Shown: piece after piece, positions 17,291 through 25,905 of the stretch
How positions within the stretch are numbered: position 1 is the stretch's first letter
Layout of the letters: each line of letters begins with the position of its first letter
Assembly (NCBI GenBank): GCA_012032475.1
Contig: JAAUSY010000011.1
Location: forward strand, 1 to 46,730
DNA: 46,730 nucleotides
From: Chloroflexaceae bacterium
GTDB lineage: Bacteria > Chloroflexota > Chloroflexia > Chloroflexales > Chloroflexaceae
Direction: 5' to 3'
Notes under the pieces: generated by a model
Told to the model about the DNA's origin: nothing
The model's input: the letters and a program-made list of their open reading frames with translations, nothing else
The model's database searches: none
Program-made: the position numbers and the translations under genes

Positions 17291-19838
17291 ATGAACCAGA
17301 CCCATACGACCCACACGACCCGAACCCCAGCCGTGTTGTCCCTGCTCCTCTTTGGGTTGCTCTTCTGCCTGGCCCTCGCCCCACGGGTTCTGGGAGTCGG
17401 AACCTTCGTCACCTCCGATGAAAACCTGTGGTTCGACCGTTCAGAAGCCTTCGGGCAGGCCCTCCGCACCGGAGACTACGCCCGCACCAACCAGGCCGGC
17501 CACCCCGGCGTCACCACCATGTGGCTCGGTGCAGCGGGGAGATGGCTGCACGGGTCCCTCACCGACCGGGGGGGAGATGGGTCCACCCCCGAAGACCCCC
17601 ACGACCGGGCACTGCTGCGTCTGCCAGTCGCAGTCGTGACAGCGCTCTGCATTGCCCTGGCCTTCCCCCTGCTCCGGCGGCTGTTTGACCTTCGCGTAGC
17701 TCTGCTGGCCGGGGTGCTGTGGGCAACCGACCCCTTTCTTGTTGCCCATTCGCAATTGCTCCATGTGGACGCGCTCCTGGCCTCACTGATGACGCTTTCG
17801 CTGCTGGCCGCTATGGTCGCCTCCTTCTCTGATGGTGCCACCCCTCCCGCACCGGCTTGCCAACGCATGCACCCCCGCATTCGCCTGGTAGTCGCCTCGG
17901 CAGTAGCGGGAGGACTGGCACTCCTCACCAAGTCACCCTCGGTGCTCCTGCTCCCGATGGTCGCCCTGGCAACGTTCCTGGGTACAAAATCCCTCTGGAA
18001 AACCCTGCAAACCCTGCTGCTCTGGGGGGGCACCGCCCTGGGCATATGGGTTGCCCTCTGGCCTTTTGCGTGGGTTGACCTGCCCGGCGCAGTGCAGCGT
18101 GTGTGGAACGAAGTTGCGCAGAACGGAGCCACTCCCCATGGGGGAGGCAACTTCTTCCTGGGGCATCCGGTGGACGACCCCGGCCTTCTCTTCTATCCGG
18201 TGGCGCTCGTGCTGCGCCTGACCCCGTGGACCCTGGCCGGGTTGCTGGCAGCCGCGGTCGCGGCCCGCCCTCGCCGCCAGACGAACCAGACCCGCGCAAC
18301 CCTTGCCGTCAGCCTGCTCATTCTCTCCGTCCTGCTGCTGCTCATCGCCCTGAGCGTCCCATCCAAAAAGTTCGACCGCTACTTCCTCCCGGCCTCCCCG
18401 GCCCTGGTCATCGTAGCTGCCGCCGGGTGGGTTCGGTTGTGGGAGCGGTGGGAGCAGTGGGAACCATCCTCACCCTTTCAATTCCTCCGCCTCCTCCGTC
18501 TTCCCCATCTTCCCCATCTCCTCTTCCTGAGCATGAGCCTGCTGGCAACCATCACCACCGCCTGGTACCATCCCTACGAGCTTGCCTACTACAACCCGCT
18601 GGTTGGCGGAGGGAGCGTAGCCATGCAGACCATCCTGGTAGGGTGGGGCGAAGGGTTGGAGCAGGCAGGGGACTACCTTGCGGCTCATTCCGATGACTGC
18701 GACCGGCCAGTGCTGGCCTGGAGGGCCAAAAAACTGGGATACTTCATCGGCAACCCGGTGCTGGCAAGCCTCGATGCTTCCCCCGACCCCGTGATGCTAG
18801 ACTACGCCGTGCTCTACGTGAACGTCGCGCAGCGCAACGCCCACGATGGCACCATTCGCCGTGCTGTGGGGGACCATGCGGCCAGCGCACACCATCCGTA
18901 TCCATGGCATTGACTACGCCGCTATCTACCAGATGCCGCCCACGACGTTCGGGGCAGCCATTCACCTGCGCCGCTCCACCCTGGACTCCGCAGCCGCCCG
19001 CGACCAGGGCTTCCTGACTGTGACGGCGAAGTGGGAATGCCGCGAAACCCCGGCGACGACCTGCCGCACCGCCCACCTGACCCTGCGCGTGCTCAACTCC
19101 GAAGGCCAGCAGGTGAGCCAGGCGACCCGGCCACTGCTCCCCCCGGACCGCGCATGGCGGCCGGGCGAGACCCCCACTGCCACCTACACCGTTCCCCTCG
19201 CGGTGGAGAACCCGCCGGGAACCTATCGCGTCGGCCTCAGCCTTTCCCGCCCCCCCTCAGCTCCGCCCGGCGGTGGCAGCGACCCGGACGACCCGGACCG
19301 TAGCCCTTCGCCGCTCTTATTGGACAACCCCTTTCACCACCCGTACGTCATAGATGGGGGAAAAACGCTCCTGCTGGAGCCGTTTTCGCTGCCCCTCGAA
19401 CCATACTTCGGCCCGTCCATCCACCTGCGCCGCCACGAAATAGATACCTCCGCGGTCGAGCCGGGCAGGCCAGACCACACCTTGCTCCTGCATGTCGGAT
19501 GGAGCGCCACCGCCCTCATCCCAACCGACTACACCCTGTTTGTCCATGTGCTGAATGACCGGGGCGAACGCGTCGCCCAGATAGACCCGCCGCCAGCCGG
19601 GAGCACCGCTCCTACGGGAAGCTGGCAGGTTGGGCAGGAACAATCCTACACCCACCGTATCCCCCTCCCGCCCGACCTGCCAGCCGGGAGCTACTGGCTC
19701 GCCCTGGGGCTATATGACTCCCGCACGCTTGAGCGATTACCAGTGCGGGGAGCACCCCCGCCCCCCGATGGCCTGGAGGCCGGGCCGGACGCGCTCTGGC
19801 TCCAGGTCAGGCTGCCGGCAACAAATGACGAGGAGTAA
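17291..19838 (+). CDS. GT39-type membrane glycosyltransferase with beta-sandwich tail (one frameshift)
   Basis: The N-terminal frame (17291-18913) is a GT-C/GT39 protein (protein-mannosyltransferase superfamily), which moves sugars from polyprenyl-phosphate carriers outside the membrane. It has a first membrane helix at about 12-35, an acidic pair Asp43-Glu44 in TSDENLWF, HPGVTTMW, and about ten further hydrophobic segments. Around 18860 the family-like sequence leaves this frame and continues in the next one (to 19838) as RIHGIDYAAIYQM, then two beta-sandwich repeats (TDYTLFVHVLNDRGERVAQ). Such tails commonly end Chloroflexota GT39 proteins. A five-G run at 18868-18872 is the likely site: four Gs would join both parts into 848 residues. 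If the shift is real, the C-terminal part could start at ATG 18846. A GT2 gene follows, suggesting a shared role in surface polysaccharide or glycoprotein assembly. Confidence 0.75.
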
Positions 19839-19870
19839 CGAAGAGGGATGAGTGATGGAGGAATAATGCG

Positions 19871-20860
19871 ATGAAAGAAACCGTTTCGCTGATCTGCACG
19901 GTCCGTGACGAAGCCGACAACATTGCCGCGCTGCTCGACTCGATGCTGGCTCAGAGCCGCCCCCCGGACGAAATCGTCATCAACGACTGCGGCAGCCGCG
20001 ATGCCACCGCCAGCATCGTGCAGGGCTACGCCGCCCGCGACCGGCGCATTATCTGCGTCTCCGGGGGGCACAACATCTCGTCGGGTCGCAACAACGCCAT
20101 TGCGGCGGCTTCTGGCCCGCTCATCGCCTGCACCGACGCCGGGCTGGTGCTCGACCGCGACTGGCTGGCCCACCTGATTGCTCCTCTGGATGAGCAGCGG
20201 GCCGACCTGGCCGGAGGCTTCTTCCGTCCAGCACCGCGCAGCCTGTTCGAACTGGTTCTGGGAGCAACGAACTACCGCCACCCGGACGAAATCGTCCCCG
20301 AACGCTTCCTGCCCTTTGGCAAGTCAATGGCGTTTCGCAAAACCCTGTGGGAGGCTCTGGGGGGATTCCCGGAGTGGGCATCGCATTGCGAAGATGTGGT
20401 CTTCGACCTGGCCGCCGAGCGAGCTGGCTACCGCCGTGTCTTCGTGCCCGAAGCGCAGCTCTGCTTTCGTCCGCGCTCATCGCTGCGGGCTTTTGCCCGC
20501 CAGTACTTCTTCTATGCCCGCGGCGACGGTGTGGCCGGGCTGTGGCGGCTGCGCCACCTGGTGCGCTACACCACCTACTTTGCCCTGTTCCTGCTGCTGC
20601 TGGTGGGCTGGCGCTTCCCTGGGGTTCGCTGGCCGGTCGCGGCGCTCCTGGGGAGTGGGGGGGTTTTCTACACGCGCCAGCCCTACCGCCGGCTGTGGCC
20701 TCAGATACAAACGCTCACCTGGGACCGGCGGCTCCTGGCCCTGGCTCTGGTGCCGGTCATCCGGCTGGTGGGAGATTGCGCCAAGATGGCAGGGTACCCG
20801 GTCGGGGTCATCCAAAGGTTACCGATGCAGCAGCGGCAGCAGCAGCGGCAAAAACCGTAG
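19871..20860 (+). CDS. Family 2 glycosyltransferase
   Basis: A 329-residue GT-A enzyme of family GT2, transferring sugar from a nucleotide sugar to a growing glycan at the inner membrane face. The N-terminus VSLICTVRDEADNI is the classic first strand. INDCGSRDAT (37-46) replaces the usual VDNGSxDxT, and CTDAG (87-91) stands at the place of the metal-binding DxD. The EDVVFDL segment is the expected acceptor-side acidic loop. Two hydrophobic helices lie near residues 235-265, suggesting membrane attachment. GGAGG lies 9 nt before the ATG. It sits 32 bp after the GT39 frame and probably belongs to the same operon. Substrate cannot be read from the sequence. Confidence 0.88.
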   Translation: MKETVSLICTVRDEADNIAALLDSMLAQSRPPDEIVINDCGSRDATASIVQGYAARDRRIICVSGGHNISSGRNNAIAAASGPLIACTDAGLVLDRDWLAHLIAPLDEQRADLAGGFFRPAPRSLFELVLGATNYRHPDEIVPERFLPFGKSMAFRKTLWEALGGFPEWASHCEDVVFDLAAERAGYRRVFVPEAQLCFRPRSSLRAFARQYFFYARGDGVAGLWRLRHLVRYTTYFALFLLLLVGWRFPGVRWPVAALLGSGGVFYTRQPYRRLWPQIQTLTWDRRLLALALVPVIRLVGDCAKMAGYPVGVIQRLPMQQRQQQRQKP

Positions 20861-20869
20861 CCGTTACGC

Positions 20870-21277
20870 TCACGCCGTCGGGACAAAACTCACCGGGTGG
20901 TCACCCTTATACCAGAAAATGCTATCCCCCACCGAGAGCAGCACGACGAAGTCAATAATGGGGTTATACGTTTTTACCAACTGAACTACCTGGTCGTAGG
21001 CATCGTCGCTGAGATGCGGAATAGCCGTCCGCACGTGGCGCAGCTTGTCAACCGGGATATAGAACTCGTTCACATTCATTCGCGGGATGCCGGGCGGGTC
21101 CTCGCTTTTCTCAACCTCAACCGCGGCAATCACCAGGCCACGCCCTTCGCTCTGATACCCCTCACGCGCAGTGTCGGCAATGCTCTCCGAAAGCTCATCA
21201 GGAATAAAGAGTTTCCGGACCGGTTCGCCTGTCCCAGCCTGGACCATCAGGGAATCTTTCTTATAACTTTTTGACAT
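20870..21277 (-). CDS. Conserved hypothetical protein, 135 residues
   Basis: A small soluble protein with no signal peptide and no family I recognise. The composition (many charged and branched residues, GRGLVIAAVEVEK, DFVVLLSVGDSIFWYKG) suggests a compact alpha/beta fold. AAAGGAAG lies about 10 nt before the ATG, which supports translation. It is convergent with the GT2 gene, with a 9-bp gap. Its leader carries a nested hairpin at 21310-21354. Function unknown. Confidence 0.65.
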   Translation of the reverse strand: MSKSYKKDSLMVQAGTGEPVRKLFIPDELSESIADTAREGYQSEGRGLVIAAVEVEKSEDPPGIPRMNVNEFYIPVDKLRHVRTAIPHLSDDAYDQVVQLVKTYNPIIDFVVLLSVGDSIFWYKGDHPVSFVPTA

Positions 21278-21309
21278 CGCCTCTTCTTCCTTTCAACGGA
21301 CCATCTCAT

Positions 21310-21354
21310 CTCGTACCAGCAAAGGAGGGGCGCAACACCCTGCGCCCGTACGAG
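21310..21354. repeat. Nested perfect hairpin in the leader of the 135-residue gene
   Basis: CTCGTAC (21310-21316) pairs with GTACGAG (21348-21354). Inside it GGGCGCA (21328-21334) pairs with TGCGCCC (21341-21347) around a 6-nt loop. The two stems together give 14 bp, with an unpaired 11-nt bulge on one side only. It may be a dispersed palindromic element of the genome or an mRNA structure. Confidence 0.6.
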
Positions 21355-21401
21355 CGACGAACCGACGAACCACGACAAAGCAGCAAAACGACGTTCGCAA
21401 C

Positions 21402-21428
21402 GTTCACGGCGTTCACGGCGTTCACGGC
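21402..21428. repeat. 9-bp tandem repeat, three copies
   Basis: GTTCACGGC is repeated three times without error, with a related GTTCGCAAC unit just before. Nothing coding is evident around it. Confidence 0.7.
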
Positions 21429-21616
21429 ACGGCATCACCCGTAGCTGAGGTGAGCACGATCACCCCTCTGGGACGGTAGACCCGCTCATCTCCACGTCCA
21501 TTCATTTCATTATACCAGATTGGTCGGCAGGGGCAGAAGTGGGGAACCCCGGTTCCGGCGGCTCCCCCCCGACCGCTTCTGATGGTCATCCCACTCCCTT
21601 CCTTATCTTCCTGCCT

Positions 21617-21645
21617 TTGACAGTTCCTCCCGGTTGCCCTATAAT
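21617..21645 (+). promoter_or_regulatory. Consensus sigma-A promoter of the cobalamin-uptake operon
   Basis: Perfect TTGACA (21617-21622) and perfect TATAAT (21640-21645) with 17-nt spacing. The predicted start is near 21652, so the transcript enters the B12 riboswitch about 75 nt later. A maximal promoter fits control by transcript attenuation. Confidence 0.85.
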
Positions 21646-21726
21646 GCTGCCTCACGGGAACTGAAAAAGACAGGAAGATAAAGGAATCAGGATAAGTATC
21701 ATCCTGGCGGAGTCATAACAAGGTTA

Positions 21727-21900
21727 TCATACGCCAGAACCCTTCAGGAGGGGTGCCCATTGGTCCGGATGCCAGGGCTGAAAGGCGAAGCCGGTGAAAG
21801 TCCGGCGCTGTCCCGCAACTGTAACGCCTGCCGCGTCTATGGCGCAAACGATGCTCCATAGGCCCGACCGGCGAAGCCAGGTCGCCCGCCTCTCGTGAAT
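21727..21900 (+). ncRNA. Cobalamin (B12) riboswitch
   Basis: The conserved core is clear: GCCGGTGAAAGTCCGGC (21790-21806), then CGCAACTGTAA (21814-21824), then GAAGCCAGGTCGCCCGCC (21873-21890), the class's 3' B12-box region. The outer boundaries are approximate. It precedes an intrinsic terminator and a B12-type ABC transporter. When cobalamin is plentiful the terminator should form and uptake genes be switched off. Confidence 0.93.
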
Positions 21901-22009
21901 CTTCATCACCTCGCGGTCCAGGGTGGTGAGGGTCCGGTGCCGGGTGTCCAGGTGCTGGAGCGGTCCCACCTCTGCCGTGGAGCAGAGCAACGATCATACC
22001 TCCCCTCCC

Positions 22010-22036
22010 CCGACCGCGTGGCTGGTCGGTTTTTTT
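22010..22036 (+). terminator. Intrinsic terminator of the riboswitch expression platform
   Basis: CCGACC (22010-22015) pairs with GGTCGG (22024-22029) around an 8-nt loop and is followed by seven T. It lies about 110 nt after the aptamer and 64 nt before the btuF start, as expected for a transcriptional OFF switch. Confidence 0.85.
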
Positions 22037-22037
22037 G

Positions 22038-22064
22038 ATTGTCCCTATTGTCCCTATCGTTGCT
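22038..22064. repeat. 9-bp tandem repeat in the btuF leader
   Basis: ATTGTCCCT twice, then a diverged ATCGTTGCT, between the terminator and the btuF ribosome site. Another 9-bp triad (TTCGATTTA type) follows inside the gene at 22113-22139. Confidence 0.6.
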
Positions 22065-22099
22065 TTCTGCGCAAACCACAACCAACAGAGGAGACCGAT

Positions 22100-23416
22100 A
22101 TGCAGCCATTTGTTCGATTTATTCGGTTTATTCGATCCATTCGACGTTCGCTGGCAGGACTGGTGCTGGTGTTCTCGACTCTGACCCTTTCCGTGGGGGT
22201 TGCCTGCGGGCAGGCCAGCGCGCCACCCATTCAGCTCGCCCAGAACATCACCGATGGATGCGTGATACGGGGAGCCTACGACCCGCAGCAGGACTACTTC
22301 CCCCAGAAAGTTGACCTGGACTATTCGAGCGCCTGGAATGTGGAATACTACCGCAACTACAAGGTCATCAATGTCACCAACCCCTGGACTGGCGCAAGCG
22401 AAACCTTTCAGTATGTGCTGGTGCAGTGTGGCACCCCCGCGCCCTCGGAAGAGGACTACCCCGACGCCCAGTTCATTGAGGTGCCGATTGACACCATTGT
22501 GATGCTGTCTACCACCTACCTGCCGCACCTGGTTGACCTGGAGGTGCTTGACAGCTTGGTGGGAATTGAAACCATTGACTATGTGAATTCGCAGGAAGTC
22601 ATTGACCGCTACCACCAGGGGAACATTGCTGAGGTAGGGAGCGGGGCGGGGGTCAATATCGAGCAAATCCTTGACCTTGACCCTGATGTCGTGATGGCCT
22701 CCGGGAGCGGGGTACCCGAATATGACACCCACCCCACCCTGATTGAAAACGGTATCGCCGCGGCAATCAACGCCGACTGGATGGAGCAATCGCCGCTTGG
22801 ACGCGCCGAGTGGGTCAAGTTCACGGCCATGTTCTACAACCGCGAAGCCCAGAGCAGCCGCCTATTCGATGATATTGAGCAGCGCTACACCGACCTGATG
22901 AACCAGATCCAGAACGTGTCGGACCGCCCCACCGTGTTCAACAACCTGCCCTGGCAGGGAACGTGGTATGTGCCTGGCGGCCAGAGCTTTTCCGCGCAGA
23001 TGATGGACGATGCCGGAGCCAGCTACCTGTGGCGAGACAACAACTCGACTGGCTCGCTCGCGCTGGACTTCGAGGCCGTCTACGAGCGGGCGATAGACGC
23101 GGATTTCTGGCTGATTTTCGGGCAGGGCATGCAGGGCATTGACGACCTGGTGGCCTCGGACGAGCGCTTTGGTGACTTCACCGCGGTGCAGCGGGGCCGG
23201 GTCTATGCCAATGATGCCCGCGTGAATGCGAACGGCGGCAACGATTACTTTGAGAGCGGGGTGGTGAACCCGGACGCGGTTCTGGCTGACTTGGTGAAAA
23301 TCTTCCACCCGGAGCTGGTTCCGGACCACACGCTCACCTACTATCGCCGCCTGACCCCCAGCAGCAGCGACGAATTCTCCTCGCGCATCTTTTTGCCGCT
23401 CATCAAACGGCAGTAG
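22100..23416 (+). CDS. btuF: BtuF-like ABC-transporter substrate-binding protein
   Basis: A 438-residue secreted binding protein of the periplasmic-binding-protein class used for cobalamin, heme and siderophores. The frame is open further upstream, but ATG 22100 has AGAGGAG before it and is followed by a signal peptide (RRSLAGLVLVFSTLTLSVGVAC), so it is the start. Cys at the end of that segment could be lipidated, although the residue at -3 is Gly, which is unusual. The lobe motifs VVMLSTTYLPHL, NIEQILDLDPDVVMASG and AVQRGRVYAND are typical. The C-terminus ends in IFLPLIKR. Position behind a B12 riboswitch and before permease and ATPase genes makes cobalamin the likely ligand. The N-terminal arginine-rich FIRFIRSIRR comes from a 9-bp tandem repeat. 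Confidence 0.85.
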   Translation: MQPFVRFIRFIRSIRRSLAGLVLVFSTLTLSVGVACGQASAPPIQLAQNITDGCVIRGAYDPQQDYFPQKVDLDYSSAWNVEYYRNYKVINVTNPWTGASETFQYVLVQCGTPAPSEEDYPDAQFIEVPIDTIVMLSTTYLPHLVDLEVLDSLVGIETIDYVNSQEVIDRYHQGNIAEVGSGAGVNIEQILDLDPDVVMASGSGVPEYDTHPTLIENGIAAAINADWMEQSPLGRAEWVKFTAMFYNREAQSSRLFDDIEQRYTDLMNQIQNVSDRPTVFNNLPWQGTWYVPGGQSFSAQMMDDAGASYLWRDNNSTGSLALDFEAVYERAIDADFWLIFGQGMQGIDDLVASDERFGDFTAVQRGRVYANDARVNANGGNDYFESGVVNPDAVLADLVKIFHPELVPDHTLTYYRRLTPSSSDEFSSRIFLPLIKRQ

Positions 23417-23475
23417 AGCGGCGGGGAAGCAGCGAATCAGGGAAACAGGGAAGCAGAGCAGGAGGGCAGAGAAGA

Positions 23476-24632
23476 TTGAGCACCGAATCGTCATCGCCGT
23501 CATCACCGTCATCGCCGTCATCACCAGTACCAGCGTCTCCGCACGCGTCGGCGTTGGCGTCGGCGTCTCAGGCGCACCCCTGGCCGCGGTTGGGGCTGCG
23601 GCCCGTGACCCTGGCGGGGTTGCTGGTCGTGCTGGTCGGGGTGTTCCTGCTCAGCCTGGCAATCGGGTCGGTCAACATCCCCTTCAGGGCGGTTGTCACC
23701 ATTCTACTTGGCGGCGAGCCAGAGCGGGCAACCTGGAGCGCCATTGTGATGAAGTTCCGACTGCCCAAAGCGCTCACGGCCACGCTGGCCGGCGCGGCCC
23801 TGTCGGTGAGCGGGTTGCAGATGCAGACCTTGTTTCGCAACCCGCTGGCCGACCCCTTTGTGCTTGGCATCAGTTCAGGCGCAAGCCTGGGAGTGGCGCT
23901 GGTGGTCCTGTCGGTGGGGATGAGCGGGTCAGCGGCGTTGCTGTCGGTCGCGGGGTGGCTGAGCAACGTTGGCCTGGTGGTGGCTGCCAGCCTGGGTGCG
24001 GGGGTGGTGATGGGGGCGGTGCTGGTGCTGGCGCAATACGTCCGCCACAGTGTCACCCTGCTCATTGTCGGGTTGATGATTGGCTACCTTGCAAATGCCA
24101 TCGTCAGCCTGCTCATCTATTTCAGCGCGGTGGAGCGTCTCCAGGCCTATATCTCCTGGAGTTTTGGCAGCTTTGGCGGGGTGACCTGGCAGCGGATGCC
24201 CGTGCTGGCTTCCACGGTGATCGTGGGGGTGGGACTTGCGCTCGTGCTCTCAAAGACGCTGAATGCCCTGCTGCCCGGCGAGACGTATGCTTCCAGCATG
24301 GGGGTGCGGGTCCGTCTGGCTCGCTTCTGGATTATCGCTGGCTCCGCCGTGCTGGCGGGAGGAGTCACAGCTTTTTGCGGCCCCATTGCGTTTCTGGGCA
24401 TTGCTGTGCCCCACTTCTGCCGCAGCCTCCTGAACACCTCGGACCACCGTATCCTGGTTCCATCGGTGACGCTGATGGGAGCCATCTGTGCGCTGCTGGC
24501 CGACCTGGTCGCGCAGTGGCCCGGCAGCGAGACCGTGTTGCCGGTCAATACCATCACCTCCCTCCTGGGGGCCCCGTGGTGGTGTGGATACTCTTGCGGC
24601 GGAGCACGCTGAAAACGGCGTTTCTCTCGTGA
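23476..24632 (+). CDS. btuC: BtuC-like FecCD-family permease (frameshift near the 3' end)
   Basis: Membrane subunit of the cobalamin importer, with about ten hydrophobic helices. GLQMQTLFRNPLADPFVLGI and FCGPIAFLGIAVPHFCR are hallmark FecCD/BtuC segments. The start is TTG 23476 with AGGAGG 10 nt before it. The N-terminus is a 30-residue Ser/Pro extension built from four 9-bp repeats (23491-23526). The frame stops at 24612 with an unnatural tail (PWWCGYSCGG). One base more near 24567-24577 would give the family ending GAPVVVWILLRR and a stop at 24632 (385 residues). That corrected stop overlaps a GTG start for the ATPase by 4 nt, which supports the correction. Confidence 0.85.
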
Positions 24633-24661
24633 ATCGTGATATCCTGGAGGCGAGCAGCGCG

Positions 24662-25733
24662 ATGAGAACTCCGGTTCTGACCACCCACGGCTTGAGCATC
24701 GGCTATGGCAGGCCGCACCGACACCGCAACCAGCGCATGCCCACCATCCTTGCTTCGTCACTGGATCTGAACCTGCACGCCGGCGAACTGGTGTGTTTGC
24801 TCGGCCCCAACGGCGTGGGTAAATCTACGCTGCTGCGCACCCTGGCGGGGATGCACCCCCCCTGGAGGGGCAGGCCATGCTGGATGGCAGGGATATCCGC
24901 ACGCTACGCCCACGTGACCTGGCAGTGCGGCTGAGCGTCGTCCTGACGGAGCGCGTGGAGGTGGGGAACCTCTCGGCCTATGCGCTGGTGTCGTTGGGGC
25001 GGCATCCCTACACCAACTGGATAGGCACGCTCACTCCACACGACGAACAGGTAGTTCGTCAGGCCATGGAGGCTGTGGGGGCAGCGCACCTGGCCCGCCG
25101 GCCGGTGCCCGAACTCAGCGATGGCGAGCGGCAGCGGGTGATGATTGCGCGGGCGCTCGCCCAGGAACCCTTGCTCATGATTCTGGATGAGCCGACCGCG
25201 TTTCTGGATGTGCCGAGCCGGGTCGAGATGATGCGTCTGCTGCGCGCTCTGGCGCACACCACCGGGCGGGCCGTGCTGCTCTCGACCCACGACCTCGACC
25301 TGGCGCTGCGCAGTGCCGACCTGCTCTGGCTCATGGCGTCCGGGGGGGGGCCGTTTCGACCGGCGCGCCCGAAGACCTGGTGCTGAGCGGGTCTCTTGCC
25401 GCCACGTTTCAGCGCGAGGGAGTGGCCTTCGAATCCGCGACGGGCACCTTTCAGGTTCATTCGCCAACCAGGGGGACAGTGGGGATGGCCGGCGAGGGGG
25501 TGGCAGCAACGTGGACGGCCCGTGCCCTGGAACGGGCCGGCTTTGACGTGCTCCCCCCTACGGGGTCGGGGGCGACCGGGGTAGGGAACCTGCTGGTTGA
25601 GGTTTTGCCCCACACCGGGAGCGCCCAGGCGGGGGTGTGGAAAACGAGCCTGAACGGCGAGACCCTCACCCATTCTTCCCTCTACGACCTGGTGGCCTTC
25701 CTGCGGACGATGCCAGTGATGCGTGATGCGTGA
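24662..25733 (+). CDS. btuD: BtuD-like ABC ATPase with extra C-terminal domain (two frameshifts)
   Basis: ATPase of the importer, split over three frames. Part 1 (24662-24862) holds Walker A GPNGVGKST. Part 2 (about 24863-25341) holds signature LSDGERQR, Walker B LLMILDEP and the H-loop STHD. Part 3 (to 25733) is a tail of about 110 residues. The breaks fall at a seven-C run (24856-24862; eight would restore HPPLEGQAMLDGRD) and a nine-G run (25342-25350; seven or ten would restore the frame into STGAPEDLVL). The repaired product is 356-357 residues, longer than the roughly 250 of plain BtuD; the tail GEGVAATWTARALERAGFDVL looks like a small alpha/beta domain. GTG 24629 is an alternative start. 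The last codons lie in a 7-bp tandem repeat. Confidence 0.82.
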
Positions 25734-25747
25734 TGCGTGATGCGTGA
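25716..25747. repeat. 7-bp tandem repeat, 4.5 copies
   Basis: GTGATGC four times plus GTGA. It spans the last codons and stop of the ATPase gene and ends 37 bp before the tRNA. Confidence 0.85.
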
Positions 25748-25767
25748 AAAAGAGTTGCCGGGTGCGG

Positions 25768-25773
25768 TATAAT
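25768..25773 (+). promoter_or_regulatory. -10 box of the tRNA-Leu gene
   Basis: Perfect TATAAT, 10 nt before the tRNA 5' end. The upstream region at 17 nt spacing (TGAAAA) is a poor -35. Confidence 0.5.
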
Positions 25774-25783
25774 AGACGGGAGA

Positions 25784-25868
25784 GCCGGAGTGGCGGAATG
25801 GCAGACGCTACGGTCTTAAAAACCGTTGGGGCAACCTCGTACGGGTTCGAATCCCGTCTCCGGCACCA
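25784..25868 (+). tRNA. tRNA-Leu (anticodon TAA)
   Basis: Acceptor stem GCCGGAG (25784-25790) pairs fully with CTCCGGC (25858-25864), followed by discriminator A and an encoded CCA. The anticodon stem ACGGT/ACCGT encloses CTTAAAA with anticodon TAA at 25817-25819. GGTTCGAATCC is the T arm. The long variable arm, which marks the leucine class II type, lies between 25827 and 25840. Confidence 0.96.
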
Positions 25869-25905
25869 TCTCCTGCCAGATTGAGGGTACAGGTGGTGGT
25901 GATGG

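Noticed and set aside
15832-17421. Plus-strand frame of 529 codons
   Set aside because: Antisense to the SEC-C gene and made of Arg/His/Pro-rich shadow sequence.
18846-19838. Independent gene downstream of GT39
   Set aside because: It overlaps the GT39 frame and carries the domain that normally ends GT39 proteins, so a frameshift explains it better. It is described under the GT39 entry.
21923-22099. Upstream extension of btuF
   Set aside because: It runs through the terminator of the riboswitch; the signal peptide and ribosome site place the start at 22100.
21713-22789. Minus-strand frame of 358 codons over the riboswitch and btuF
   Set aside because: It overlaps a clear riboswitch, a terminator and the btuF gene on the other strand, and has no family features.
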